Shown: in pieces, positions 30,269 to 39,359 of the stretch
Layout of the letters: each line of letters starts with the position of its first letter
Position numbering within the stretch: the first letter of the stretch is position 1
Origin: Flavobacterium johnsoniae
GTDB taxonomy: Bacteria; Bacteroidota; Bacteroidia; Flavobacteriales; Flavobacteriaceae
NCBI RefSeq assembly: GCF_030388325.1
Contig: NZ_CP103794.1
Coordinates: 1,240,001-1,304,000 of the forward strand
Length of the DNA: 64,000 nt
Direction of reading: 5' to 3'
The notes under the pieces: generated by a model
Seen by the model: the letters and a program-made list of their open reading frames with translations, nothing else
Database searches by the model: none
Told to the model about the DNA's origin: nothing
Made by a program: the position numbers and the translations under genes

Positions 30269-31225
30269 TTACAAACTAAACTTTTTACCCTGTTCAGGAT
30301 AAATAATTTTCAATCCTAAATCGTTTTGATTCTTTAATTGCTCTTTAATTTTAGCAATATTTTTTGCAGGAGGTTTCAAATGTGTAATAATGATTTTGAA
30401 ATTTCCCAAAGAACCTTTCCCGGCCAAATCTTCTAAAACATGAAGTTCTTTCATCAAATAATTTGGTGTCAAATGTCCAAACAGAAATTTATCTGGCTGT
30501 TCATTTGGGAATGAAACTTCAATAAAAATTCCTTTTAATTGTTTTGCTTTAACTAACGGCGCAATTGCTGTCCACAAATCTCGAAGATTATTGCTTTTTT
30601 CTATTTCGTCTGGTCCTGTATCGCCTAAATACAAAGCATAATTACTTTCACTTTTAACTAAAAAAGCAGTGCTCTCAAACGGATTAACATGACTCAGCGG
30701 AAAAGCTTTAACCGTCATTTTTGTATTTGAAATTGGAGTTTCTTCCAGTAGATTTAAAGTTTGAAAATGATATTTTTTTAAAGGAAAACCTGGACCTGCA
30801 TCTCCAAAATTCGCCCAAGTTTGATCGTTGAAATAATGATTTTCCATCATTTTCATACATTTATTTGTTGCGTAAACAGTCTTCGAAGAATCAGCAGGAG
30901 AATTAATAATCAAACCCGAAACATGGTCTAAATGCGCATGAGAAATTAAATATCCTTTTATGTATTTTTTTAATACTTCACTAGTCGAAACTTTAAACGT
31001 TTTCTTTTCAATTGCTTTTTCAATTCCAGCATTTATTGTTCCAGCATCCAAAGAGATAAAATCATTTGTGTTTGAAGGTGCCAATAAATAGGCAGAAAGA
31101 TTCTTTTCGTCAATTCCGCCTTTCACTCCCAAAGGAACTACTTGAAAAGATGCTTTTTCTTTTTGAGAAAAGGCATTTGTAGAAATTAAAAGAAAGCAAA
31201 GTAGAAGTCTGCTGAAGATAGTCAT
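30269..31225 (-). CDS. metallo-beta-lactamase-fold 3',5'-cyclic-nucleotide phosphodiesterase (class II)
   Basis: 318 residues with a signal peptide to about residue 20. The metal motif HAHLDH lies at 96-101, preceded by SLDAGT (59-64). Later ligands appear in LSHVNPFESTAF and YLGDTGPDE, then FLFGHLTPNYLM and IITHLKP. These blocks match class II cyclic-nucleotide phosphodiesterases (CpdP/PDE1), which hydrolyse cAMP or cGMP. Export would put it in the periplasm, as in Vibrio CpdP. The true substrate is inferred. It follows the toxin gene on the minus strand at 53 bases. Confidence 0.85.
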   Translation of the reverse strand: MTIFSRLLLCFLLISTNAFSQKEKASFQVVPLGVKGGIDEKNLSAYLLAPSNTNDFISLDAGTINAGIEKAIEKKTFKVSTSEVLKKYIKGYLISHAHLDHVSGLIINSPADSSKTVYATNKCMKMMENHYFNDQTWANFGDAGPGFPLKKYHFQTLNLLEETPISNTKMTVKAFPLSHVNPFESTAFLVKSESNYALYLGDTGPDEIEKSNNLRDLWTAIAPLVKAKQLKGIFIEVSFPNEQPDKFLFGHLTPNYLMKELHVLEDLAGKGSLGNFKIIITHLKPPAKNIAKIKEQLKNQNDLGLKIIYPEQGKKFSL

Positions 31226-31339
31226 AACATGGAAAATTTATTGCTGCAAATTTCATGAATAAAAGAGAAACAAAGCAATTAGTTTTGGAAAAATCATGTG
31301 AATTAATCCTAAATTTACATTTAATTACAAATATAAATC

Positions 31340-31966
31340 ATGATTAGAAAAATACTTTTTATACTGTTTCTGATTTTAATAAGTTCAAAAGCATATTGTT
31401 GCGATTGCTCGGAAAAACCCTCAATAGCGAAAAATTGGGAAGAGGCTAATCAAGTTTTTATTGGGAAAGTAATTAAGGTTGACAGTTTGTTATATTCTGA
31501 GTATGGACAGAAGATGTATTCTTATACAATTAGAATATCCAAAACATATAAAGATGAGATTTTTAAAGAAAACTACTTTCGGACAATTTTAGGCGTTAGT
31601 ATGGGGTCTTGTGATTATTATTTCGAACAAGGAAAAGAGTATTTGATTTATGCGAAAAGAGATTATAATGCTTTAGGTTGTTCCATATGTTCAAGAACCG
31701 ATTTTTTGCAAAATGTTGGAAAAAAGGAGTTAGAAGCATTAGATGATTTATATAAAAAATCTCAAAAAAATAGAAATGAGATAAAAATAATTAAACTTCA
31801 TAATAGCATTGAATATCAAATTGATTTAATCAAAAATTCATTTGAAGAAAAATTAAAAAGAAAAGATCTTGCTATTTATATTTTATCAGCGTTGAGCTTT
31901 ATTATGTTAGTAATCATTCTGATAATTCTTTTTAGAAAAAGAAGAGTTTTTAATGGCGATAATTAA
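31340..31966 (+). CDS. membrane-anchored NTR/TIMP-like cysteine-rich protein
   Basis: 208 residues. A signal peptide ends near residue 19, so the mature protein would begin CCDC (Cys20, 21, 23). The segment VFIGKVIKVDS, then SCDYYFEQGKEYLIYA and CSICSRTDFL, recalls the netrin/TIMP-like OB fold with paired cysteines. A single membrane helix lies at about 177-200 (LAIYILSALSFIMLVIILIILF), followed by a basic tail. Function unknown; eukaryotic homologues of this fold inhibit proteases, which should not be assumed here. Confidence 0.75.
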   Translation: MIRKILFILFLILISSKAYCCDCSEKPSIAKNWEEANQVFIGKVIKVDSLLYSEYGQKMYSYTIRISKTYKDEIFKENYFRTILGVSMGSCDYYFEQGKEYLIYAKRDYNALGCSICSRTDFLQNVGKKELEALDDLYKKSQKNRNEIKIIKLHNSIEYQIDLIKNSFEEKLKRKDLAIYILSALSFIMLVIILIILFRKRRVFNGDN

Positions 31967-32032
31967 TTAAAATTCAATTCGAAACAATATCTTTACAATA
32001 AAAATATAACAATTTTAACTAAAAAAGTTACA

Positions 32033-33586
32033 ATGACAACAATAGCATCGCAATTTGGAATGACGGAAGCTCTTGAAAAATTGGGCATCAAGACGATAAA
32101 TGAAGGAACGTCAACAGGAATAAATAATTTTTCTTCTGGTGAAATTTTAGAAAGTTATTCGCCAGTTGATGGCAAATTAATTGCTTCGGTAAAAATGTCA
32201 ACAAAGGCTGATTACGAAAAAGCAATTCAAACCGCAGCAGAAGCTTTCAAGACTTTTAGATTAATTCCTGCTCCACAGCGTGGTGAAATTGTGCGTCAGT
32301 TTGGAGAAAAATTGAGACAAAACAAAGAAGCACTCGGAAAATTGGTTTCTTATGAAATGGGTAAATCATTACAGGAAGGATACGGAGAAGTTCAGGAAAT
32401 GATTGATATCTGTGATTTTGCGGTTGGTTTATCACGCCAATTACACGGTTTAACGATGCATTCTGAAAGACCTGGACACCGTATGTATGAACAATACCAT
32501 CCGTTAGGAATTGTCGGAATTATTTCGGCATTTAATTTTCCAGTTGCGGTTTGGTCTTGGAATACGGCGTTAGCTTGGATTTCTGGTGATGTTTGTGTTT
32601 GGAAACCTTCTGAAAAAACACCTCTTTGCGGAATTGCTTGTCAAAACATAATTGCTCAGGTTATTAAAGAAAATAATCTTCCAGAAGGAATTTCATGTTT
32701 AATAAATGGAGATTATAAAATAGGTGAATTAATGACTACCGATACTCGTATTCCGCTTATTTCGGCAACAGGTTCAACTCGTATGGGAAAAATCGTCGCA
32801 CAAGCAGTTGCAGGAAGACTTGGTAAATCACTTTTAGAACTTGGCGGAAACAATGCTATTATTGTAACTCCAGATGCTGATATAAAAATGACGGTTATTG
32901 GAGCTGTTTTTGGAGCTGTAGGGACGGCAGGTCAAAGATGTACTTCGACACGAAGATTAATTATTCACGAAAGCATTTATGATAAAGTGAAAGATGCTTT
33001 AGTAGCTGCATATAAACAATTACGAATCGGAAATCCGCTTGACGAAAATAATCACGTAGGTCCGCTAATTGATACTCATGCTGTTGAAATGTATGCAGCG
33101 GCTTTGAATAAGGTTGTTGCCAACGGTGGAAAAATTTTGGTTGAAGGAGGAGTACTTTCAGGAGAAGGTTATGAAAGCGGTTGTTACGTAAAACCAGCAA
33201 TTGCAGAAGCCGAAAATTCGTTTGAAATTGTTCAACATGAAACCTTTGCTCCAGTTTTATATTTGCTCAAATATTCTGGAGAAGTTGATAATGCAATTGA
33301 AATTCAAAATGGGGTTGCGCAAGGTTTATCTTCTGCAATTATGACGAATAATCTACGAGAAGCAGAACGATTTTTGTCTGTAACAGGTTCTGACTGTGGA
33401 ATTGCAAACGTAAATATCGGGACTTCTGGTGCTGAAATCGGCGGCGCTTTTGGCGGAGAAAAAGAAACTGGCGGCGGTCGCGAATCGGGTTCTGATGCTT
33501 GGAAAATTTATATGAGACGCCAGACGAATACAATCAATTATACAACAAATCTTCCTTTAGCACAGGGAATTAAATTTGATCTGTAA
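32033..33586 (+). CDS. amaB: aldehyde dehydrogenase, ALDH7 type (alpha-aminoadipic semialdehyde dehydrogenase)
   Basis: 517 residues. Catalytic Cys303 is in GQRCTSTRR and the general base Glu269 in LELGGNN; the NAD-site motif GSTRMGK is at about 247. Overall features (QYHPLGIVGIISAFNFPVAV, SGAEIGGAFGGEKETGGGRESGSDAWK) match ALDH7A1/antiquitin-type enzymes, which oxidise alpha-aminoadipate semialdehyde (piperideine-6-carboxylate) in lysine breakdown. It is a single gene with its own terminator, so no pathway partner supports the substrate. A broader aldehyde-detoxifying role is possible. Confidence 0.92.
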   Translation: MTTIASQFGMTEALEKLGIKTINEGTSTGINNFSSGEILESYSPVDGKLIASVKMSTKADYEKAIQTAAEAFKTFRLIPAPQRGEIVRQFGEKLRQNKEALGKLVSYEMGKSLQEGYGEVQEMIDICDFAVGLSRQLHGLTMHSERPGHRMYEQYHPLGIVGIISAFNFPVAVWSWNTALAWISGDVCVWKPSEKTPLCGIACQNIIAQVIKENNLPEGISCLINGDYKIGELMTTDTRIPLISATGSTRMGKIVAQAVAGRLGKSLLELGGNNAIIVTPDADIKMTVIGAVFGAVGTAGQRCTSTRRLIIHESIYDKVKDALVAAYKQLRIGNPLDENNHVGPLIDTHAVEMYAAALNKVVANGGKILVEGGVLSGEGYESGCYVKPAIAEAENSFEIVQHETFAPVLYLLKYSGEVDNAIEIQNGVAQGLSSAIMTNNLREAERFLSVTGSDCGIANVNIGTSGAEIGGAFGGEKETGGGRESGSDAWKIYMRRQTNTINYTTNLPLAQGIKFDL

Positions 33587-33605
33587 ATTAGAAATTATAC
33601 AAAAG

Positions 33606-33635
33606 AAAAAGGCTTCCTAATTAGGAAGCCTTTTT
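33606..33635. terminator. bidirectional terminator between convergent genes
   Basis: A perfect 30-base palindrome with AAAAAGGCTTCC arms and T-runs on both strands, between the dehydrogenase and the pectate lyase genes. Confidence 0.92.
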
Positions 33636-33650
33636 AAATTAAGTTAGTTT

Positions 33651-36500
33651 TTATTTTTTAATAAGTGTTTGGTTGAATGATCCGTCAACAGTATAAATTT
33701 TGGCTAAATAAGTTCCCGGAATCAAACTGCTAGTGTCGATATTTTCAGATTTTTCAGAAGTAACTACTAAATTTCCAGAAATATTATAAATCAGTATTTT
33801 TTCAACTTTCTGATTTGTATCTGATAAATATAAAGTATTTGAGACAGGATTTGGATACAATATAATTTTTGCATTTTCAGCCGTGATTGACTCTGAAACT
33901 GGTGCAACTTTTAAAGTTCCTCCTCCATAAACTGTACTGATATAAAATAAATTTGCAACAGAACCTTTAGTTATACTATGAGAACCAGCAGCGATTGACG
34001 CAGTTACAATTCCAGAAGATGCTGTATACGAAACATTGTCTACTTTAATTGTTCCTGTAAAATTGGAGTCAAAAACTAAAGTTAATGTTGAGGAATTTGT
34101 AGTCGTATAATTTATAGTTGTACTTGATTCAATTTTCAAACGTTCCGTTAATGTTAATCCGTTATAAGTTACAGAACCAGGTGTAGAATTCATATTTCCT
34201 GTGATAGAGTAGAAGGTACTCGTTTTGCCTGAAGCAGTAAAATTGTGAATTTCATTTCCTGAGCCTGAACCAGTTGTTACTGTTATAGTTCCTGATGCTG
34301 TTGCTGGTGAACCTGCACTTCCTGAAGTCGTTATAGAATAAGAAACATTTGCCGTTGGCGTACCAGAAATTGTAATAGTTTTTGATGTTGAATTTTTCGC
34401 AAAAGTTAATCCAGAAGCTGGTAATCCAGTAACGGTTGCGTCAGTCGCATTTCCGCCCCAAGTAAATACAATAGAAGCAATTGCGGTTCCAGAAGATACA
34501 GTTTGATTATTATTTCCTGTAGAAGTTAAAGTTTGGTTTCCTGCAGCCGTGACTGTTACAGTTCCTGAACCAGTGGCAGGGGAACCACTAGTTCCAGAAG
34601 TTGCAATCGAGTACGAAACGGTTGCCGTTGGTGTACCCGAAATTGTTATGGTTTTAGCTGTCGAATTTTTTACAAAAGTCAATCCAGAAGCTGGTAATCC
34701 TGTTACTGTTGCGTCCGTTGCGTCTCCTCCCCAAGTAAACACAATTGAAGTAATTGCAGTACCGCTAACAACCGTTTGATTATTGTTTGAAGAAGAAGTT
34801 AACGTAAGAGTTTGAGTTCCCGCTGGCGGATTTCCTTCACCTTGTACAGCAACTAAAGTTCCCGTATAATTGGTAAGTGCCGATTTTAATGCTGTAATAA
34901 CTAGTGAAGAAGTGTCGTCAGTTGCGTTGTTAAAAGTCCATTGTAAATCTCCTCCAGAAACACGTCCAGCATATTGCATTGTTTTGGTTTTAGCTGTAGC
35001 AGGCTGATCGATTGTCAAATTTTTTACATATAAAGCAGCATCAGTATCGAAGTTGTTATAAGTATTGGCACCCGATTTAGATTTTACTGAAGTACTTACA
35101 ACTTCTCCTCTTGTAGTCGCAAGATAAGCATCGAAATCTGTTGTAGAACTAATTTTTCCAGATATATTGTATAATGGGTTTGGATCATTGTAAGCTACAA
35201 AACGCATATTATTTGTTGCGTTCGAGGCGTCAAACGTATTATTAAATGCTTTAATGCTTCCTCCAGCTTCACCAGAAAAAGTTCCCATTGTTCCTGCATT
35301 ATTTACTTGATTGGTTTCGTCCCAAATATCAGAACCTTGAAGAGAAGTCAACATTGGATGTTTACTATTTCTAAAATAATTTCCTTCTACAAAAAGAGAA
35401 GAACCCATTGTAGAACCTGCTCCGTATTTAGAAACACCGTCATAATAATTATTGTAAATATGTGCCGAATAATAACGTACACGCGGATGACGAGAATCAG
35501 AATGATCAAACCAGTTGTGATGGTAAGTGATATACAATCCAGATGTTGTTCCTTCGCTTAAACCCAATAAACTTGCTTTTCCATTGTCCCAAAAGTGATT
35601 ATAAGAAAGTGTAATATACGTCGATGTCTTATTGTCTAAAGCACCATCGCCTTTTATCTGGTCAGCATCACTTCCTGCATTTCCGTAGAATAGATCACAA
35701 TTGTGAACCCAAATATGGTCGTTATCTTGTTGCATTCCAACGTTGTCACCTGCGGTACTGTCACAATTCATGAATCCGATATTGTTTACTTCAATGTTTG
35801 AAGCCGATTTTAAGCGAACGCCCCAGCCATTTGCAACAGCATCATTTCCAATGCCTTCAAAAGTTACATAACTTGATGCATTGTTAGAGTTTTCAATAAC
35901 AACATCGCCACCTTCCATAACTGTCATATCGGTTATATTTCCAATTAAGCGAATAATAAACGGTCGCGTATCTTTTCCTTTTTTGATTGCATAAAGAATA
36001 TTTTGCAAACCAATACAAGGATTTGAACTTGCCCCAGTTATATTCATAGAAATCGTGTTTTTTGTATTTTGCGTAATGTAAAGTATTACGGCATTATCCT
36101 TTGGGGTTCCATCAGCTTTATAACCTCCAGGAATACGGCCGCCTTCAAATGCAAAGCCATTTCTATCGTGAGCAGATACCGTTAGAGTTCCTGTCGTAGC
36201 ACCAGTTCCTTCTATGCCATTTACAACTGGTTTTACTTTCACTGTGTAAGATCCCGCTTTAAGCCCAGGAATGTCCGCTCGGAAATACGAACCGTAATTT
36301 CTGATAAGCTGATCGTCTATTTTCTTATCTGTAAATGCGTTGCCGGTATAATAGACGTTGTAAGTTTGAGCTCCACTGACAGGTTGCCATTTTACAAATG
36401 CAGTTTCTAACCAGCCCGAGGCTTCATTAATTTGAATAGTTTGCGCCCATAGCTGTACGGTCATGAGAAAGACCGCTACGAAAAGTAGGTTTTTTTTCAT
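33651..36500 (-). CDS. secreted pectate lyase (PL1) with type IX sorting domain
   Basis: 949 residues. Signal peptide 1-20 (LWAQ). A fibronectin-III-like domain covers about 25-108. The PL1 parallel beta-helix covers about 115-480, with the calcium/catalytic region DHIWVHNCDL ... SDADQIKGDGALDN and the catalytic RHPRVR at 337-342. Two tandem putative-Ig repeats of about 91 residues (about 560-740) and a small beta domain follow. The C-terminal type A sorting domain (about 875-949, LYPNPVSNTLYL ... GTYLAKIYT) marks export by the gliding-associated T9SS. It cuts pectate by beta-elimination outside the cell. There is no SusCD pair beside it; a LacI-type palindrome lies upstream. Confidence 0.94.
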   Translation of the reverse strand: MKKNLLFVAVFLMTVQLWAQTIQINEASGWLETAFVKWQPVSGAQTYNVYYTGNAFTDKKIDDQLIRNYGSYFRADIPGLKAGSYTVKVKPVVNGIEGTGATTGTLTVSAHDRNGFAFEGGRIPGGYKADGTPKDNAVILYITQNTKNTISMNITGASSNPCIGLQNILYAIKKGKDTRPFIIRLIGNITDMTVMEGGDVVIENSNNASSYVTFEGIGNDAVANGWGVRLKSASNIEVNNIGFMNCDSTAGDNVGMQQDNDHIWVHNCDLFYGNAGSDADQIKGDGALDNKTSTYITLSYNHFWDNGKASLLGLSEGTTSGLYITYHHNWFDHSDSRHPRVRYYSAHIYNNYYDGVSKYGAGSTMGSSLFVEGNYFRNSKHPMLTSLQGSDIWDETNQVNNAGTMGTFSGEAGGSIKAFNNTFDASNATNNMRFVAYNDPNPLYNISGKISSTTDFDAYLATTRGEVVSTSVKSKSGANTYNNFDTDAALYVKNLTIDQPATAKTKTMQYAGRVSGGDLQWTFNNATDDTSSLVITALKSALTNYTGTLVAVQGEGNPPAGTQTLTLTSSSNNNQTVVSGTAITSIVFTWGGDATDATVTGLPASGLTFVKNSTAKTITISGTPTATVSYSIATSGTSGSPATGSGTVTVTAAGNQTLTSTGNNNQTVSSGTAIASIVFTWGGNATDATVTGLPASGLTFAKNSTSKTITISGTPTANVSYSITTSGSAGSPATASGTITVTTGSGSGNEIHNFTASGKTSTFYSITGNMNSTPGSVTYNGLTLTERLKIESSTTINYTTTNSSTLTLVFDSNFTGTIKVDNVSYTASSGIVTASIAAGSHSITKGSVANLFYISTVYGGGTLKVAPVSESITAENAKIILYPNPVSNTLYLSDTNQKVEKILIYNISGNLVVTSEKSENIDTSSLIPGTYLAKIYTVDGSFNQTLIKK
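34276..34821. repeat. two-copy tandem repeat of about 273 bases inside the pectate lyase gene
   Basis: Equivalent points lie 273 bases apart (34276 and 34549). Both copies encode a putative-Ig module containing SGTAI.SIVFTWGG.ATDATV, with only scattered differences, so the duplication is fairly recent or homogenised. Confidence 0.85.
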
Positions 36501-36565
36501 AAGTGTTTGTTTAAGATAGTTAATAGTAAGTAAGTGGTTTTACTTTCAACTACAAGTGGTTTAAT

Positions 36566-36579
36566 TGTAATCGATTACA
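36566..36579. promoter_or_regulatory. LacI-family-type operator upstream of the pectate lyase
   Basis: TGTAATCGATTACA is a perfect 14-base palindrome with a central CG, the form bound by LacI/CcpA-type regulators. It lies 66 bases upstream of the pectate lyase start. No regulator gene is near. The remainder of the 468-base gap 36501-36968 is very AT-rich, with several TGTAAT/ATTACA-like half sites, no gene, and a terminator at its far end. Confidence 0.5.
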
Positions 36580-36911
36580 CAAAATTATATATTAATTTTT
36601 AATAATGTAATTTTTGTGTAAAAATTTAAATTATAATTTATTTTAATGGTTTATTAATTGATTAAAATGTAATAAATTGCATGAATTGTAATTTATTGCA
36701 TAATCATAGAGAAGTGTTAAAAGCTTTTGTGTTCTAGCTTTTAATAATTTCGTAATGAAATTTAAAAAGTATAATGAAAATGTAAATTATTTTAATTACA
36801 TAAGTTACATTTTATTTTTTTGTAAGAAATGTATTTATTATTGTTTTTAAAGAACAGATTATTCTTAAAAGTTTTTGCCGTTTTACTTAATGAAGAAGTA
36901 AGTTGCATTAA

Positions 36912-36948
36912 TAAAAAAAGCCTTTTTGATTTTATTCAAAAAGGCTTA
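36912..36948 (-). terminator. terminator after the Bax-inhibitor-1 gene
   Basis: The stem AAGCCTTTTTGA/TCAAAAAGGCTT is followed on the minus strand by seven T, 21 bases past the stop. Confidence 0.9.
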
Positions 36949-36968
36949 AATATATTATGTTGATTTTT

Positions 36969-37739
36969 TTAATCTCTGCTAGCAAATTTAGATAGTAATC
37001 TTAAAAATTCGATGTATAGCCAAACTAATGTTACCATTAATCCCATTGCGCCATACCATTCCATAAATTTTGGCATTCTTTCTCTTGCACCTTTTTCAAT
37101 TAAATCAAAATCTAAGAAAAGGTTAAGTGCAGCAATAATAATTACAAAAATACTGATACCTATGCTCATCAATGAGTTTCCATGATGAACAGGGGTAAAG
37201 CTTGTAAACATTGATACAATCCACGAAATCAAATAATACGTTGCAATTGCCAATGTAGCAGCAACAACTACCGATTTAAATTGCTCTGTAACTTTAACGA
37301 TTTTGAATTTGTATAAACCAAGACAAACCAAGAAAGTAACAAGAGTTGCACCAACAGCATTAATTACAATGCCTGGAAATTTTAATTCAAAAATGGCAGA
37401 AATTCCTCCAATAAATAAACCTTCAAATAAAGCATATCCTGGTGCTAAATAAGGTGAAGCCTGGGGTTTAAAAGCGGAAACAATAACAAGAATGAAAGCA
37501 ACTATTGCACCTCCAATAGTTGGTAGAATTGGGTTTATTTCATTGAATGCCATCCACCATGTTACCATAGCGGCACCGCATAAAATTAGAAATAAAATAG
37601 CTGTTTTGTTAATTGTTCCAGATACCGTCATTTCTTGATTGTAATCAATAATCTGGGCTTGGTGTACTTCAGTTCTAGGTTCAGCATTTGATGAAAAACG
37701 CTTACTGTTTAAGAATGGGTTTTTTGAATTAAAGTTCAT
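36969..37739 (-). CDS. Bax inhibitor-1/YccA family membrane protein
   Basis: 256 residues from the ATG at 37739 (an in-frame ATG at 37751 is four codons earlier). A polar N-terminal stretch (SKNPFLNSKRF) is followed by seven predicted membrane helices from about residue 42 on. The BI-1 pattern GLFIGGISAIFE lies in the middle and LNLFLDFDLIEKG near the end. The family forms calcium-leak or pH-sensing channels in some members; in bacteria its role is little known. It is a single gene with its own promoter (37763-37791) and terminator. Confidence 0.92.
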   Translation of the reverse strand: MNFNSKNPFLNSKRFSSNAEPRTEVHQAQIIDYNQEMTVSGTINKTAILFLILCGAAMVTWWMAFNEINPILPTIGGAIVAFILVIVSAFKPQASPYLAPGYALFEGLFIGGISAIFELKFPGIVINAVGATLVTFLVCLGLYKFKIVKVTEQFKSVVVAATLAIATYYLISWIVSMFTSFTPVHHGNSLMSIGISIFVIIIAALNLFLDFDLIEKGARERMPKFMEWYGAMGLMVTLVWLYIEFLRLLSKFASRD

Positions 37740-37762
37740 AATGTAATACATTTAATTGAACC

Positions 37763-37791
37763 CAAATATATGGAGATTTTTTGAAGTGCAA
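37763..37791 (-). promoter_or_regulatory. predicted promoter of the BI-1 gene
   Basis: On the minus strand TTG, 18 bases, then TATATTTG, 23 bases upstream of the chosen start. Confidence 0.55.
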
Positions 37792-37840
37792 TTCTGAGAA
37801 AGAATTTTTTAACATGAATTTCTCTTCTTTATTTATCATA

Positions 37841-37876
37841 AAAAAAATCCACCAAAATTAATTTGATGGATTTTTA
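37841..37876 (-). terminator. terminator of the nuo operon
   Basis: The stem AAATCCACCAAA/TTTGATGGATTT with one internal mismatch is followed by a T-run on the minus strand, 26 bases after the nuoN stop. Confidence 0.8.
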
Positions 37877-37901
37877 TATTTTATGATGATTTACTTTTTC
37901 C

Positions 37902-39293
37902 TTATTGCAATAAATCTAAAACTAATGAAGGAAATAAACCTAAAGCTATATTTAAAACAATTGATACAACCGCAGCAGCATAAATAAGGAATGGTCTTCC
38001 CGTTCTTTCTTGATTTGGTTCTTTAGAATACATCGCGATGATTAGTTTGAAATAATAACCAACACTTATGATAGAATTGATTACAGCAACAATCACTAAA
38101 CCAATATATCCTGCTTGAATCGTTTGATTGAATAAGAATAATTTAGCAAAAAATCCAGAGAAAATCGGAATTCCAGCCATTGATAATAAAGAGGCTGTAA
38201 GAATTGCAGCCAATAACGGATTTGTTTTTCCTAATCCGTGGAAGTTGGTAATGTCTTCGTTATCTTGATCTCTGCATACATATAAAATAACGCTGAAAGC
38301 AGCAATTCCAGACAATGCATAAGCTGTTGTGTAGTACAATAAAACTCCTGCCGATGCAGAAACAGTTAACAAAGTCATTAACATGAAACCTGCGTGAGAA
38401 ATTCCAGAGAAAGCAAGCATACGTTTTACATTTACTTGTCTTAATGCCATGATATTACCAACGCACATTGATGCAATAGAAATAATAACCACAATGACTT
38501 CAAACGTATGTAAAAGGTCTTGATTTTCTAAAGAAGAAATAACATTCATACCAGCAATCAGCTTAAATAAAGTTGCAATTGCCACTACTTTTGCTAATGT
38601 ACTCATCAAAGCAGTTGTTAGAGCTGGAGAGCCTTCGTAAACATCTGGAGCCCAGAAATGAAAAGGAACTGCAGCAACTTTAAATAACATTCCAATAATC
38701 ATTAAAATTAATCCAATAGGAAACCAGATTGGTAATTCTGCTGATAAAGCACTTTCGTGAATTTCGCTGATATCAAAAGTTCCCATTGCACCATAAATCA
38801 AGCAGATTCCGAATAAGATAATTCCTGATGCAAAAGATCCCATCAAGAAATATTTCATACCTGCTTCGTTACTTTTTATGTTCAAACGATCACTTGCAGC
38901 TAAAACATATAATGCAATAGATAAGATTTCAATTCCTAAAAAGAACATTGCTAAGTTTCCGAAAGAAACCATAGCTACAGCTCCAGCCAATAAAAATACT
39001 TTTATGGCAACGAAATCTGAAATTTTTGTTGGGTGATTTTGATAAAAATTATGGCTTAATGCTACAAGGAAAATTGTCAAAACGATAAACAATGACGAAA
39101 AAGCTGTAGAAAACTTTGATACTGCTATCATGTTATTGTAATAACTTTGTTCAGCTCCAAACTCACAGAAATTAAGTGCCAATACCCCTAGTAAACCCAA
39201 AATGGTAATAGGAATGATGGCCTTTCTTAAATTAAGAATTTCAAACAATAGGCAGAAAATACCCAATCCTGTTATAGCTATTAATGTATTCAT
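37902..39293 (-). CDS. nuoN: NADH-quinone oxidoreductase subunit N
   Basis: 463 residues, about 14 membrane helices. One of the three antiporter-like proton-pumping subunits of complex I (Proton_antipo_M core around residues 110-400). The conserved membrane glutamate (LGIEILSIALYVLA) and lysine (GMLFKVAAVPFHFWAPDVYEG) are visible. Last gene of the operon; 66 bases after nuoM. Confidence 0.97.
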   Translation of the reverse strand: MNTLIAITGLGIFCLLFEILNLRKAIIPITILGLLGVLALNFCEFGAEQSYYNNMIAVSKFSTAFSSLFIVLTIFLVALSHNFYQNHPTKISDFVAIKVFLLAGAVAMVSFGNLAMFFLGIEILSIALYVLAASDRLNIKSNEAGMKYFLMGSFASGIILFGICLIYGAMGTFDISEIHESALSAELPIWFPIGLILMIIGMLFKVAAVPFHFWAPDVYEGSPALTTALMSTLAKVVAIATLFKLIAGMNVISSLENQDLLHTFEVIVVIISIASMCVGNIMALRQVNVKRMLAFSGISHAGFMLMTLLTVSASAGVLLYYTTAYALSGIAAFSVILYVCRDQDNEDITNFHGLGKTNPLLAAILTASLLSMAGIPIFSGFFAKLFLFNQTIQAGYIGLVIVAVINSIISVGYYFKLIIAMYSKEPNQERTGRPFLIYAAAVVSIVLNIALGLFPSLVLDLLQ

Positions 39294-39359
39294 TTTTGTC
39301 TTTTTGATTTAGGATTTCAATTTTTAAATGTAATCCTAATTTATTTTTTGTTTAAAATA

